From Plectrocnemia conspersa (lineage: Eukaryota; Arthropoda; Insecta; Trichoptera; Polycentropodidae), in the NCBI GenBank assembly GCA_009617715.1, contig VTFK01000369.1, positions 124,001-188,000 on the forward strand: DNA of 64,000 nt. Direction: 5' to 3'. Shown piece after piece: positions 47,111-59,984 of the stretch. The first letter of the stretch is position 1. Each line of letters starts with the position of its first letter. Under the pieces are notes generated by a model, which made no database searches, had not been told where the DNA came from, and saw nothing but the letters and a program-made list of their open reading frames with translations. Made by a program: the position numbers and the translations under genes.

Positions 47111-49877
47111 ACACCCAAAATCTTCCTAATTGGCTATCGCAGAGAAAAGTTAGCGAACATGAAACCTCCTTAAGGCAGGTGTGTAAAAGCATAAAAGCAG
47201 ATATACAGTGCCTAAACTTCTATTTGGAGCTCTACATGTTGAACACACTAGAGTTTATTTGAACTTAAAACCACGTAGAATTAAGCTAACTACTGAGATG
47301 GCGTATACATACGCTTTTCACGTCAACCCTGGTCCTTCTATGACATACAAAATTCAATCTTTTGTTATGACAAAGGCTATGAGGACTTCACTTATACAAA
47401 ACAATGTACATAAATTGACCTCGTGAATTTGTTTAAGAGGAAAGAGTTCAAGAAATATATATTGTTTTTTTAATGGTGAGTTTTTCTTAACATACAAAAA
47501 AATATATTATTTGCCACAATTTTTTGATTTGATATAACATTTGCAATTGTTTTAAATTCTTTGCCAAATTAATGTAACTGTAAACATAGCAAATAATATT
47601 AGTAAAATTTGATTATTATTTCTAATTGTGATTGTTACAATATTAATGGATTTTAGTACATTTAATAAAGTGATAAATTTTAAACACCATAAAGTATTAC
47701 GAAAGCCAGATTACTTATAATTTTTTTATAAGGATCATATATATATATACGATTTTTTATTCCAGAAAATTAAAACAACTACCAAAAACAAATTAAGTAT
47801 TTTGTATTAGTTTTGCACATATTTTAGTTCTGCATAGTTATGCCACGGCAAATATTACATTTAGGTTATACAATAGTAACGTTACAAATTAAAAAATACA
47901 GTCTTAAAATAATAAAAATTGTCAGCGAGGTATAAATCTTTTACCATAAAAGCAGTTAATGGCCAAATCAATAATTAAGAATATTGAGATTTTCTACATA
48001 AAGATTTACTCTTTAGGTAATATGTAATACTTAGGCATTCTGGTTTCTCTGTGAAATAAGAATTATTATTTTTACTTTTCGATTTTCTAGAAAAATTTTG
48101 ATGAATAAAAATATATATATTATATAGTATGTGATTAATAAAATACAGTATATTTTACTTCATTTTATGTTTTTTTTTTTAATATTAGTAGGTACATAAT
48201 TACACATTATTTTTTAAATGTATTTTTAAAAGCACATACTATCTAATGTTTTTTTTATTTGTTAAGAAACTTTTGGTGGAAAAAAAAAGCTCTGTGGAAA
48301 ATCCCAATTCATATTTGTAATTTGTTGATTTCTACGTAAGAAAAAATTACGTTTATTATTTCATTATAAATGTAGGTTTTAGATTACCAAAACAAAGATA
48401 ATGCCGTTGTAGTAATTTGAGAAGAGGAAAATCGTCAACATTTTTATGTTATTCGAATACCTCTGACCTCTATTAAAAGCTTCTAAGAAAACATGCATTT
48501 AAAAGCATCTGTAACAAACTTATTTTTTCTTATGCAGCGATAAAAATATAGGGACAAAACATTAAAAAATATTCAGTTTTAAACGTAATTTAATTTTCAA
48601 CAGAAAAACTATCTATAAAAATGAGAAATCCTTGATTTTACATTTTTTTTGAGAAATTTTCGAGAAGAAACACTATTTACGCCTAAATAAAATAATACAG
48701 AATTTATTAATACAAGTAAAAGTAATTGTTAATATATAACATGTTAAGTAGTCCATTATTATAAAACATTTTATAATAAATACTATAAATTCAATGAATG
48801 TCTATTAAAATAAAAATGTATTATTTGTCCTTTACCAAAACTGTAGGAGTGTTCAAAAATAATTTATATCAAATATAGACGATTAAAAACGGAATCAATT
48901 TAATATTTACCAAATTGAAAAATAATGAATATCAAATATTTGTGAGATAGTAAATGAAAATTTGAAAAACAGAATTTGCTTTCAATAAAATATTTACAGT
49001 TCCTTTTTTTTGTAGTAATGCGTGTATTTTAATTACTATGGTTATTCTGAAATAAAAAATGTTTACCAAATAAATAAAAATAGAGTTAATTGCCGATACT
49101 GCTCAATGTTAGGTTATATTGGTTTGATTGGAGAAAAAACATTTTTTATTGTCGTAATAATGTTGTATAAATAATTGAAAGGAAATTGTAGAATGAAAAT
49201 TTTGTGAAAATTTAATATTTTTGATCAACAATATCTTTTTTAATGGCAAAAAATATAATACAATAACGAAAACGAAATATTTTGACACTTAAAGATTAAA
49301 TATTATTTCAATTTTTTTGAACATAAAGGTACTATTTTTGTGATAGAAAAGTATATGTTTGTATGCATTTGATCTTACAATTATGTAAGCATTTCAACAC
49401 ATGCCATAAAATGCTAATAAAAAAGGCAACGGTAATTCACATTAAAAGTTTGTTTAAATTTAGTAGATAAATTGCTACATTGATTTTAAAAATGTTCATG
49501 TTATGTATTGACCTAACTTATTAAATGACGTTAATAATATTTATATAAAATAAATATTGAAGAATGATATTTAAATTATTAGAAAGAGCAGTTAAGAAAA
49601 ATGTATTTTTTTTATTGCAAATGTTATTAAACAATAAGAAATACAATATTTAAGTAGCAACAATGAGCTAAATAAAAGCACTATATTTTACACCAATATT
49701 TAGTTAATAGTTAATAAATACAATCTATGAATTTTGCTTGATTATTTTCATTTTAAAACCAAACATTAATAATAAAATAAAATGGACTCAAAGACATCAC
49801 AGCGAAATATTTGCATTTACATATTTGATAGAGAGTTGGAAAATTTTTCGTTATGGAATTAGATTAAAAAAAATTCT
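47111..49877. other. AT-rich; one unexplained short frame
   Basis: A 72-codon frame at 47208-47426 begins MPKLLFGALHVEHTRVYLNL; I do not recognise it, and it has neither a signal peptide nor a domain. It lies next to the possible Tc1 scrap and may be part of the same old insertion. The rest, 47.45-49.87 kb, is AT-rich and empty. Confidence 0.4.
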
Positions 49878-49976
49878 GTGTATTTTTTAACTTTCGTTTA
49901 ATAACACTACTGTATAGGTTATAATAATACAGACAAGTATACTATAGTGTTAAGAAACGAAAGTTAAAAAATACAC
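49878..49976. mobile_element. Foldback/MITE-like inverted repeat, 32-bp arms
   Basis: The left arm 49878-49909 (GTGTATTTTTTAACTTTCG...) and the right arm 49945-49976 match in inverted orientation at 30 of 32 positions. An inner stem CTGTAT/ATACAG (about 49909-49932) continues the fold. Outside the arms a weaker inverted similarity (TTTCGTTATGG against TTTCGATATTG) suggests the original element spans about 49.84-50.01 kb. No clear target duplication. A long hairpin transcript would be possible if it were transcribed. Confidence 0.6.
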
Positions 49977-50163
49977 CGAAAGAAAAAACAATATCGAAAT
50001 TTAATTTCATATTATATAATTAGATTATTCTTATCCTGTACATATATTTATAAATAATTTTCTAATAAAAATACAATTTATACTCAAAACAAAAATTAAA
50101 ACATATACCATTATTTATGTATACTGATGTGGAAGGATCTCTTAAATTCGAACCCATCTTTTC

Positions 50164-50263
50164 CACCCAAATAGGTCCGAATAATTCAATCTGCAAACAT
50201 TAACTGGAGTTTCTTACAAATTAACTAAGTCGTCTTACATCGATTTATCTATTTTAAACAACT
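50164..50263 (+). repeat. Dispersed repeat, copy 2
   Basis: CACCCAAATAGGTC, then TAATTCAATCTGCAAAC, ACTGGAGTTTC, TTACAAATTAAC and AAACAACT in the same order as at 36863-36968. The two copies are about 13 kb apart in the same orientation. The element type is unknown. Confidence 0.65.
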
Positions 50264-50855
50264 CAATGTTCAAGGATAAACCTGGACCTTAATTTACATT
50301 AAGGGGAATTCATGAAAATGAATATCAACAGCAGAGAAATATTATCGACATCAAATAAATAAAGTTTAATTCAGAAAGAATGCGGTATTATTTAATCTTA
50401 TTGTGGCAAATTAAGTTTTCGAATAATTTGCCTTATTTTTTAATTAAATAAAAAATAAAAAAACATTGTAAGGCACTATAGTTAAATTTATTTAAGTGTC
50501 ATTGATTAACTAAAATATTTTAATACTGTCATATCCGCTAATTAAATATGCATTACTCTTCAATTTCATTGTTATGTATAATATAAGAAAAGTTTTAGCA
50601 AGCTGATATTATTTCATTAAGAATTAATTTAGGATTGACTGTTGAATAAAACAATTATCCGATCCTTCTATAATTTAGATTGATATTATTAATAAATTAA
50701 CAAAAATAAAAGCCAGATTAATGCGACTAATATAATAATAGTTTTTTAAATGAAAATCTGTGAGGTACTGTATTCTAACATATTTTATATATATATAATT
50801 CCAGCAATTTTACGAACACTATATACAACAATTTATGTATAAACACAACAAAACA
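50264..50855. other. AT-rich, no gene seen
   Basis: No recognisable content. Confidence 0.5.
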
Positions 50856-50859
50856 ATAT

Positions 50860-51240
50860 TTTCGATATTAAAAGTGCAAGAAACGAAAGCATTCCAGGAC
50901 ACGAAAAGGCATCTATTCACGTCCAAGATCGTTGTGAGGCTAAAGTACCCATTATATGATAAGAGATCCAGACGAGCTCTTTTCCCGATGGGTCCACCTC
51001 TCTTTATCCATCTTATTATCTGCGTTTTCATTTGAAATATTCTTTTAATGCTCTCCGAATGAGTTAAATTGTCAGAAAGCCGGCGCGAGTAGATACGATC
51101 TCGGCAAAGATAAATGGCTCAAATCATTACACTTAACGACGCACTCCCCGTAATTTATGGCCAAATCTCTATTATCATCGAAAATTGCTCGATTTATTCT
51201 CAAATCCGTTTTAGTCCGAGATTCAAGTGAAAATGTTATG
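50860..51240. promoter_or_regulatory. CG-richer island 14
   Basis: CpG-rich from 50870, with GCCGGCGCGAGTAGATACG near 51079 and CCGTAATTTATGGCC near 51146 (a TTTATGG Hox-like word). Frames open on both strands (50819-51031 and 50835-51035) overlap antiparallel and carry no domain. Candidate regulatory element. Confidence 0.33.
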
Positions 51241-51519
51241 ATGTACTACTACTAGTGATTTTGTTGACGTATATTAAATTGTATAATATAAATTAATTAT
51301 TTAATAAGACTTATTAGAAGAATCATAAATTTCCATTTTCAGTCTTTTCTCTGCCCATTTTAGTGTTTTTAATTTCCTTATATTTTCATTTTGACCAAAT
51401 ATACATATTTTAAAGTAGTATTCTATGTCTAGTGATTGATTTGGTCCATGTCTTCTATTATAATAAACATGGATTGTTATATAAAATCACTCGAATGGAA
51501 TAATAGAGTCTATTTACGA

Positions 51520-51800
51520 TCGTGACATTTCAGTGTAATGTGTACCAGATGGCGGCAGCGTTCGTCGGAATACGCACATGTATTACGTCGCATATAATAT
51601 TATTGTTATGTAATGCCATAACTATCATAGTGAATTACACGACGTTTGAGTTATGGCGCGAACGTACATAAAAACATATTACACGAAAACGTGCCGATTT
51701 GGGTATTGAATAATAAGGCTGTTTAGACGGTTTATTGCGCTTGATAAAATCGCACACGCTTCAATTATAAGGATCGGATTAGGGGAGATGCGGTTTAGCT
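51520..51800. promoter_or_regulatory. CG-richer island 15
   Basis: It contains TTTATTGCGC at 51731-51740 (shared with island 9), GATGGCGGCAGCG near 51549 and GAACGTACATAAAAAC near 51660. No coding content. The shared 10-mer in two separate islands is mild support for a common regulatory word. Confidence 0.33.
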
Positions 51801-54800
51801 CTGAGCTTTTAACTGTAAATGTTTAACTGTAAATATACATTGAATCAATTGCTGTAATCAACTATTTAACATTTTTTACTATTGAGTGTATGAAACTATT
51901 AATAGCGCTGATCCGTTTCTTATCATTATTGAACATGTATTTAAAAGTATATGTATCATATAATGCATTGCACATTTTTTACATGTCTATCGTACTATTA
52001 AATATATCTTTTTAACACATACACTGCGAATAAATTAATAACATTCGTATACCTTCATTGAAATTTAATGTTAAAATAAACATTGCAAAACCTTTTTCAC
52101 AGCTCTTAAAATCTCTGTGCCTGATTTCGAAATAATTACTTTTAAGACCACAACATTTGTTAACAATTCAATTTCGGACGAGACCTACTCAATTTGAAAA
52201 ATCGTAGGTTTTAAAATGTAGTATATTTTAAGTAGTTAGTTTTACCTGAACGGGTCTACCATTATATTTTATATTCAATTTATAAAGAAGAGCTTTTTTA
52301 ATGACTACAAATTTTAAATATTGTCGTCATTTAATTTTTTTAATAGCAGCAACAAGTAGCCACGTCTTTTATAAAAAAAATGATTTTGCATCTAATAAAT
52401 TAATTTGTATATTCTCTATATATGGACTCTCAAAATCATTAAGAAAATAAAGAAAACTGCCTATTAAAATTCACTAAAACGTTACCCATCATTATTCTTT
52501 GTCACAAGACTTATTTTTCTATCAATCTATCAATCATGTTTGTATGGGACTCAAAACGAAAATTTTTATAATTTAATTAAAAATCTTTCAAAGATATTTA
52601 TAAACGTATATTTTCTAGTAGTGCCATACATTGGTAATATATCCATAAGTTATTTAGTTGCATATGCTATAAAAAATTAGTCTCACAGCTAAAATAAATA
52701 AAGAACATTGCACAATATATTTTTCATCTGTGCTTTTATTAACAACTATTATAAAATGATTAGTTTTGATTTTATTTTTGCGATGCGTTTTATACATTTA
52801 AAAATTGATTGAAATACCGATTGTCAATGACAAATAAAAATCACCGATATGTTATTTTGTTATCGAAATAATAGTTTCCGATACAAGGGATTTATTAATT
52901 TGCTAGCAATTTCTTAAGCGAATGAACAAATACTATTAAAATCAAGATTTTAGATTAAGAACTCGCCATATATTCGTATTTTACGTAGAACTGATCGATC
53001 AGCGAGTACATTATTAGCTGCCGACCGACCCAAAGAGAAACTTGCAAATTGTCTATTTACCTGCCAAACTACGAGATGCGACAAATTTATTATATATGTT
53101 AAAAATATGTGTCTGAAATTCTTTTTGCTATTGTAGCTTATATTTTAGCTTTACAACTTTTATGCAATATTTAAAATAAGTGGATGAATATAAAATGTAT
53201 AGTTAATGGTTATAAGAGTGTGGGTTAAAGCAAACTGACGGTTTACGTAGCAAATTGCTTGACTTCTTAAATCTGGATTTTATTAGTATAGCCCTAAAAG
53301 TATTGGCTTTGATTTAATCGTCAATGGAAATTATATAAACCCCATTGATTATGAGATCAAGATATGTCCGCGGGAAAATTTCGAAAATTTTATTTTTTAA
53401 CATAGCTAATAAAAGTTCTTTCACTTGAATCCATTACAAATAACTTAAACACATATTTTTTATTTGCTTAAGAACTGTGCGCTTTCTTCTGAAAATTGAC
53501 TTCAGGCGGAATTCCTTTGTTGTTGACAAACAGTACAAGTAAATTGATTAAGAATTTGCATCTAACGGATTAAAATCTAATTTTTTCTGATTCTCAAAAA
53601 TGATTCATTACTTTGGTGCTAATGCGCAAATCACAAATAGGGTTGTACAAATATATGCTTTAAAGTACTAATTACATTTAGTTTTTATGATTTCTCGGTA
53701 GGCATCTAATTGTGAATAATTAATATGCCTCGACTAATGATGGTTGTGACAGATTCGTATCATTGATATGCTTCAATAATGACGCGATTTTTCACTGTAC
53801 TTAAAAAAATCCTTTAAAAATCTTATACTCTTCAGGATAAATAATTTAAATATTGATTATTGCAAATGTAACAATTGTCACTTGGTAGAGAACTTGGTTC
53901 AAAATAAATTTGCTATTTTATAGTGGCTTTAATTACAAATTATTTGCAGAAATTACAAGAAATATGTATTAGTGTTGTTTTATATTTGTTTTGAGGTCAC
54001 TTAACTAATTTAGTCTATAGATTATAATATGTATTGGTTTTATGTTAGCATTTAATATTATATTCTATCAAAACACTTTTCTAATGAGATATAATAGAGG
54101 TGTATTACAATAAAAGTTACCCCAAAACTTTATGCTGATTTTTTGTTTAATGCAAAATAAAATTCACGACAAATATTAAGAAGTTATATTAAATTTAATA
54201 AAAAATTTTAGCAGCTTAAAATTTTTTACATATATTACATCATAAAATTAAGAGAGATTGTAGATTCTGTTTGAAGATAAAAATATTAAGAATAAATATA
54301 TTTGTGATTTTAAGGTTGAATTTCAATTAATTGTTTTTAAATCAATCAAATTACAAACATCATCAAAGTTTTTTAAATATCAAAAATCATGTGTAAGCAA
54401 TTAGTGCAAAAAAATTATAAAATAAATTAAAAATATATGCCATAATTTTATATTTATGATTCTCTCGTTGAACATATTTTTGCCACAAAACCAGATAACA
54501 TCAGAATACATGCTAATTTCAAAAGAATTTTTTTTTATAAAACTTTTTGATAAACGCTGTGAATAATGTCAGAGAGTGGTGAGAATTGTTAATATTGAAC
54601 CAGATTTAAAAATAAAAACTGGCAAAAGTTTAAAAAAAGCCCTATATTTCTATGACGCAGAATTCAAAAACGGTATCCTAATTTCACCAAATCTATAGTG
54701 GCTATTATGAAAAGTTAAGGTATATTATAAGTGAGTATAAAAAATGAAATGCTTGAAAAATATTTTTTACCCCAAATACAATCCATAATATGACGTCGTA

Positions 54801-54852
54801 TAATTAATTATATTAATCACAAATGGTCAATAAGGTACATGGTGCATTATAG

Positions 54853-54861
<9 letters not shown>
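51801..54861. other. AT-rich, no gene seen
   Basis: No gene. A 12-bp palindrome CTGATCGATCAG near 52991, within a small CG-richer patch (52960-53050). Otherwise featureless. Confidence 0.5.

Positions 54862-54934
<73 letters not shown>
54862..54934. repeat. (TA)n microsatellite, about 73 bp
   Basis: An uninterrupted TA dinucleotide run, the longest simple repeat in the window. Likely unstable in length and prone to cruciform formation and assembly error. Confidence 0.95.
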
Positions 54935-54939
<5 letters not shown>

Positions 54940-56085
54940 CTTGAGCATCTATTCGAGTTGCTAATTTATTATTGTAGGGTTCTGGGAGGTCTGGTAACCA
55001 TATATTGTGTGAGTTGCAACACTTTATTTGTGACTGGGTGCTTAAAGTCATAAAAAAATATGTCAGGGTGTATTTATGTGACAAAATAGAAGAGTGCGTC
55101 TAGGTGGTACCGTCGTCTGGTTCTTACAGTGACAATGTAACTACATATTGTGTAGAAAAGATATCCTATAGCAATTTTTTTTTTTTTTATTAAGTTAAAT
55201 TATTATTATTTGATGCACATATTATAATATAACACAAAAGTCATATTTTCAATTTTATTTATGTGGCAATATAATGTAATGAGATTTTTCAACCATTCTG
55301 TATTGTTAACAATTGAAATAAACTATGCAGACAAATTTATCAAACTTTGAACCGTTGGGGTAAAGGGTAAAGCGTTTGCAATCAAAAGTTTCACCTTGTT
55401 TAATAAATGTACGGTGTGGGATTTTTCAATAATACGACTTTTAAACATTTACATTTTCCACATTTACATTTTTTTAAACCTTGTATATAAAATCGGTTTA
55501 GCTCTTCTCTGGTTTAATTTCCGGGAAAGTTTTAAATGAACTGTTATAGCTATGCTAGCATTGCATACATTGAACTTATTTGGCAATAAACAATGTATGT
55601 AAAAATAATATAACCTTTCTTTACTATTTATGATATATTAAATTCCTCAAATATATTGTTTTCTCGTTTTTCGTTACTATTTATTGGATATTGAATATAT
55701 TTTAGTAGATGCCCTAAATATGCACGTTCCATAAAGTGGTTTAATAAAATAATATTAATATTTGATTATAATGTAGAAGTTACTTGTTTTATCGTAATTA
55801 AAATACTATTTTAAAATATAAATATTGGTATAAAAAGTAAATAACAAAACCAATAATACAATTTTATATATTTTTAATATATGCCACTTTCACTTCTATG
55901 TACCTCATATAAAAGTTTTAAACAGCTTACTTATGGACAATACATATTAATGAAAAAGTTAAAGGATCGTCCAATTGGACGAGAAGGAGAACTAATAAAT
56001 GTCCCAAAGCACAAGCGTAGACTATTGGGACTGAAACAATTTTAATTAAAAAGTTGACTCTATTCTTTTTAATCAAATTAAACTC
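54935..56085. other. Mostly AT-rich, no gene seen
   Basis: A slightly CG-richer stretch at 54950-55140 (GGTTCTGGGAGGTCTGG, GTACCGTCGTCTGG) shows no domain. The remainder is AT-rich. Confidence 0.45.
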
Positions 56086-56089
56086 AAAA

Positions 56090-56300
56090 AGTGGGCGTTG
56101 CGCAAATAAGGGAAGAGTTTCAGATAAGTTTAAAAGTCAAAATATTTGCGTTTAAGAAATTGCAAGATATTATGGCAAAAATCATTTACGTGTGGTGCAT
56201 AAAATATGGTCTTTCGGAACATAGAGCAGTGGCAAGATAACCTCGTTTACGTTTCAAGATGTAAAGTCACGTTTGTTCGTATGTCTCTCGTGAGATATAT
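56090..56300 (+). pseudogene. Possible Tc1/mariner helix-turn-helix scrap
   Basis: The plus strand around 56110-56225 reads KGRVSDKFKSQN, then after a stop EIARYYGKNHLRVVHKIWSF, then in a shifted frame a PRLR word. This resembles the N-terminal helix-turn-helix of Tc1-like transposases (GK-LS-FE---I----EG-S--EIAK-LG-S--TV---IK). The match is short and without ends, so this is tentative. DNA from 56.3 to 57.2 kb does not continue the gene recognisably. Confidence 0.28.
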
Positions 56301-58140
56301 ATCACCTTGAAACATAATGAAATATGTTTCATTTTGACACATTAGACACTGCATTTTAAGGTATCCAACACGTAGCTTAATTTTTTAACTTTAAATACAG
56401 TACAGTCCAAAAATATGCGTTAGAAAAACTTTTTTGTTAGGAGAATTATATGTGTTTTAATGTGTTCTGGTCAGAATATATTTTACAGGAGATATCACTC
56501 TATATTACAGAGAGCTTAACATATGTAATATAAAATAGTGATGAATAATTTTATTGGTAATGGTAACCCGTATTAACTTAAAAATTAAGTCGGCAAATAA
56601 AAATATTATAAGCAAGTTAGAGTGACATATCGTTTTATAGGTCAAAAAATCATGTTTCTTTAAGCCATGATGATGATGTTTTTTATATTAAATGAAGAAT
56701 CTGAAATCACCAAGAAAGTTAAAACAGATTGTCATGAAGTAGAACATACAAATAAATAAGTTGTCACTGATGACGAAAAGGGGCAGTTCTGAAAAAAAAT
56801 GTAATTAATAGTGTCAGGGTAATACTTCATGTTAAATATTTCTGGTGATATAAAATTAAAGGCATATCTGATTGATTAAATTAAAAATTTTACAGCTCTA
56901 AAGAACCACACCAAAGTTGATCTTTGATTGATATGAAAATCCAATAGCTTAGGTTACTTCACTCTTAAAGTAAAAAATTGTAGAAAGTGGTACAAGGTAT
57001 TTTCCATCAGCTCTTATTGAATTTAATTAATAAATTTTGTCTGATATACAATTTGAATAAAACAAACAGGGTTATACACACGTATTTGAGTGCAGCTATA
57101 AAACAGAAACATGGTAAATTCAACTGTAAAAGATTTGCGGAATTTATTAATGGTAAAATAAAATATCAATTAATAATTTAGTACTTGTAAAAGGATTGCA
57201 TTAATAAATCGCTATTGGTTTTATAACTTGGAAGTTGCAACTAAAGAATTCATAAAGCTTATTTATTCATCTTACTCATTCTGTATTCTAGATTATATTA
57301 TAAAAGTATATAAGCAAAACGTTTTTGCTGAAGCTAGAGAAGTTAAATCGTTACGCTGACAGTCCAAAAATAAGCTGACGCCATTTAACTGATTGAATCG
57401 AACTAAAACTCTAAAAAGTTAATTACCTGTTATAAAAAGGAATTTTGCAGAATAAAAATACTTTTTTTCGAACAGACTTCACTGCTTTAATATTTAAAAT
57501 AATTATTTTTGAACGAAAATTATTTTATATAATTAAATTGTATTTAAAGTGTATATTTTAAACATGAAGCTTTAAAATCTATATATATTGCACTTATTGA
57601 CAGGCAAATACTAATATGGTTTTTAATAAAATTTTTAGAAAAACAATCGCGCACGACCTAAAAAGCTCGGCGACCTAATTCACGATATATTTAAGTATAT
57701 TTTTTTTTAATTTCAATAAAATCAAGAGCAAAATATCGAAAATAGTAACACAAAAATTAAATAATCACTAAATTTTAGAGTTGTAGCCTCATACACAAAA
57801 ATTATATTATTTTTTTTATTGTAGGATTTAATTCTTAAAACTCACGATTGTGACCAAAATGATCATTCAATAACAAGGAAACAAGAGAATAGCGTAAAGT
57901 ATGGGATAATACATACAAAAGCCCTCGTTACGACCAGAAAAAATCATATAAAAAACACGCAAGTGTACTTATAAATATTCTTCATCATTGAAAGAATATT
58001 TTTTTTGCGAAACGGTCACGGAGACAATAAATTACCAGATACACAAGATTTCCATTGCAGTATACGACCTTGGACTATGCCCATCTAGCAAATGTAGCTT
58101 TCTAAAGGCGTATACCTATTTCCATGATTCTAAGAAGCAA
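56301..58140. other. AT-rich, no gene seen
   Basis: The frame at 56987-57181 has no recognisable domain. Confidence 0.45.
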
Positions 58141-58143
58141 GTG

Positions 58144-58190
58144 CCAATCACAATCATCTAGCCAATCGATGGCTGGATGATTGTGATTGG
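58144..58190. repeat. Near-perfect 21-bp hairpin with 5-nt loop
   Basis: CCAATCACAATCATCTAGCCA (58144-58164), loop ATCGA, then an arm at 58170-58190 that pairs at 20 of 21 positions; the exception becomes a U:G wobble in RNA. Each arm carries a CCAAT/ATTGG word at its outer end. It resembles the hairpin at 35.7 kb in stem length and loop size. Origin by template switching, or a small structured RNA, are alternatives. Confidence 0.75.
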
Positions 58191-58905
58191 TCAGCAAACT
58201 TTACAGCCATGGATACTTAAGCCTGGATTCCGATGAGGGGAGGGCAGTCACAAGCAGCTACTTGAAAACTCAACTCAAAATACAACTTTAACTAGATTTC
58301 ACCTGCGTCTTACTGGCTACGAAGTCACACCCCCTAGGGTTCTCATACCTTAACTGGTATACGAAGGAATGCATTCAGTAAGCCCAAATCGGAACACGAC
58401 AAAAATACTGTTTTTATGAACTGTATTTGCAGACCAGTCGATAAGAATCCCAATTTCAATTGTTGGATTTAATCTAGAGCCCAGCAGTTATCTAATTTGG
58501 CGATAAATTTCAGCAGCAGTTTCACTGAACAAATATCGATCTAAGTGGCTTATTTTTAATACACCCTAAGCCTAACGTTGCTGTCACTAAAGCTTGACAA
58601 ACTAAAGAATGATGCTGTGTGAGTTTTAACAATAGATTAGAAATCACTTTTTGGTTTGATATCCAAAACACATATGAGTTATCGTGCAGAGTACTCTGTA
58701 TTGCACAATAGCCACTCGAATTTTTTAAAGTCATTATTTTTGACTAATTACCATAGAATAAATACTTTTTTTTTCTTATAAAACATTAATGGTTAATAAG
58801 ATATTCTTTCTTAACGATATTTTTATATATTACGAGATACAAATTTTTTTTTTAAATATTTGCTAGTAATGCTACTTTTAAAACACAATTTTAACGCCAT
58901 AGAAT
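58191..58905. other. No gene called
   Basis: Balanced composition to about 58740. A 70-codon minus frame (58522-58734) is not recognised. The remainder to 58.9 kb is AT-rich. Confidence 0.4.
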
Positions 58906-58909
58906 ATTT

Positions 58910-59570
58910 GAAAGACACGCGAATCCTTCAAACTATAATCATAACGTAAACCGAGCGTTCAGATACACAACAGCGAACGACAAAGGAATTCAATCAACAT
59001 TGCTACTCGAACAAAGGTTGGCATAATGGAGCGTTACGTCCAATTTGGATATACACACGCACATATACATATGTATATATTTATTATATTATACTCATAC
59101 ACTTTCGTTCGTTTGATAACTAAACGTCGGAACAACAATATTCCGCTCAATTTATTTCCATCAATCAAAGCGCTTTGTTCGGCGAGTGCATTTGTCTTTC
59201 GTGCTAGCTGCGTAGTGGTGGTGGAAGAATAAGAAGAGTTTGGTCCATAATTGAAATTCTGGAACATCACACCCCTCGGTCGGTGGCTGGAAGATGGAAG
59301 GAAGGAAGGTGGCCGATTTGCTGAAGGCTGGGCCAGCTTGCAAATTCGGTTCATCAGGGTGGGCCATTATCGCGAGCCATTTACCCAAAAACGTAACGGA
59401 GATAAGGCCCCACCCGGGATGCGTGGACCTGCAAACAAAATTCCCTCGCCGGGTCTCAGATAAAACTAGAGCGTTATTCTTGTTTATCTTGGCGAATGCT
59501 CAAAGTATTGAGGGCAAGAAAAACATACGTCATTAACGAGGCAGTGGACGTAATTAACGCTCAGTTTAAC
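58910..59570. promoter_or_regulatory. CG-richer island 16
   Basis: A long block of balanced composition holding up to six overlapping short frames on both strands, none with a domain. It contains GGAAGGAAGGAAGG-type purine repeats near 59300, CCATTATCGCGAGCC near 59365, CCCACCCGGGATGCG near 59410 and GACGTAATTAACGC near 59548 (a homeodomain-like TAATTA). Candidate regulatory element. Confidence 0.38.
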
Positions 59571-59984
59571 TCTAAAAAAATATATTTTTTACAAAGTTAA
59601 AGAGAAAAAAGACATAATTATAAAACACCTACTCTAAAACTTTTTTTAATTTAATATTTTAATTCCATTTTACCGGATATATTTAATATTTCAATTCAGA
59701 ATAATATAAACATAGGCATCTAATTAACTTATTTTATTCAATTGAATTATAATAACAGCTTTACGCCCGAGGACTCGTATACGAGTCTTGAAAGATTGTT
59801 TTGTGACTGTGAACTTGGGCATGAGTCTTGTGTCATGCGTTTTCTTTTATTAAAAAAATACTGGGATACCATCAAGTTTGCCTCTATATGATAATCAGAT
59901 TTCTACGTACTATAAAATAAAAAATAAATTACATTTTTTTTTAAAAAGAGTCGTCTTATTCCATTGCGACGTAATGCAATGAGA

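Noticed and set aside
50130..50175. TTCGAACCC word resembling a tRNA or SINE B-box
   Set aside because: The possible A-box on the minus strand is only about 15 bases away, too close for a Pol III internal promoter.
51251..51266. ACTAGTGATTTTGTTG is identical to the 3' part of the animal microRNA miR-7
   Set aside because: The seed half (GGAAGAC) is absent upstream and no complementary star arm follows, so no miR-7 hairpin can form. A 16-mer match to some known microRNA in 64 kb is plausible by chance.
59034..59536. Five overlapping frames in island 16
   Set aside because: Mutually overlapping on both strands with no recognisable domains; not credible genes.
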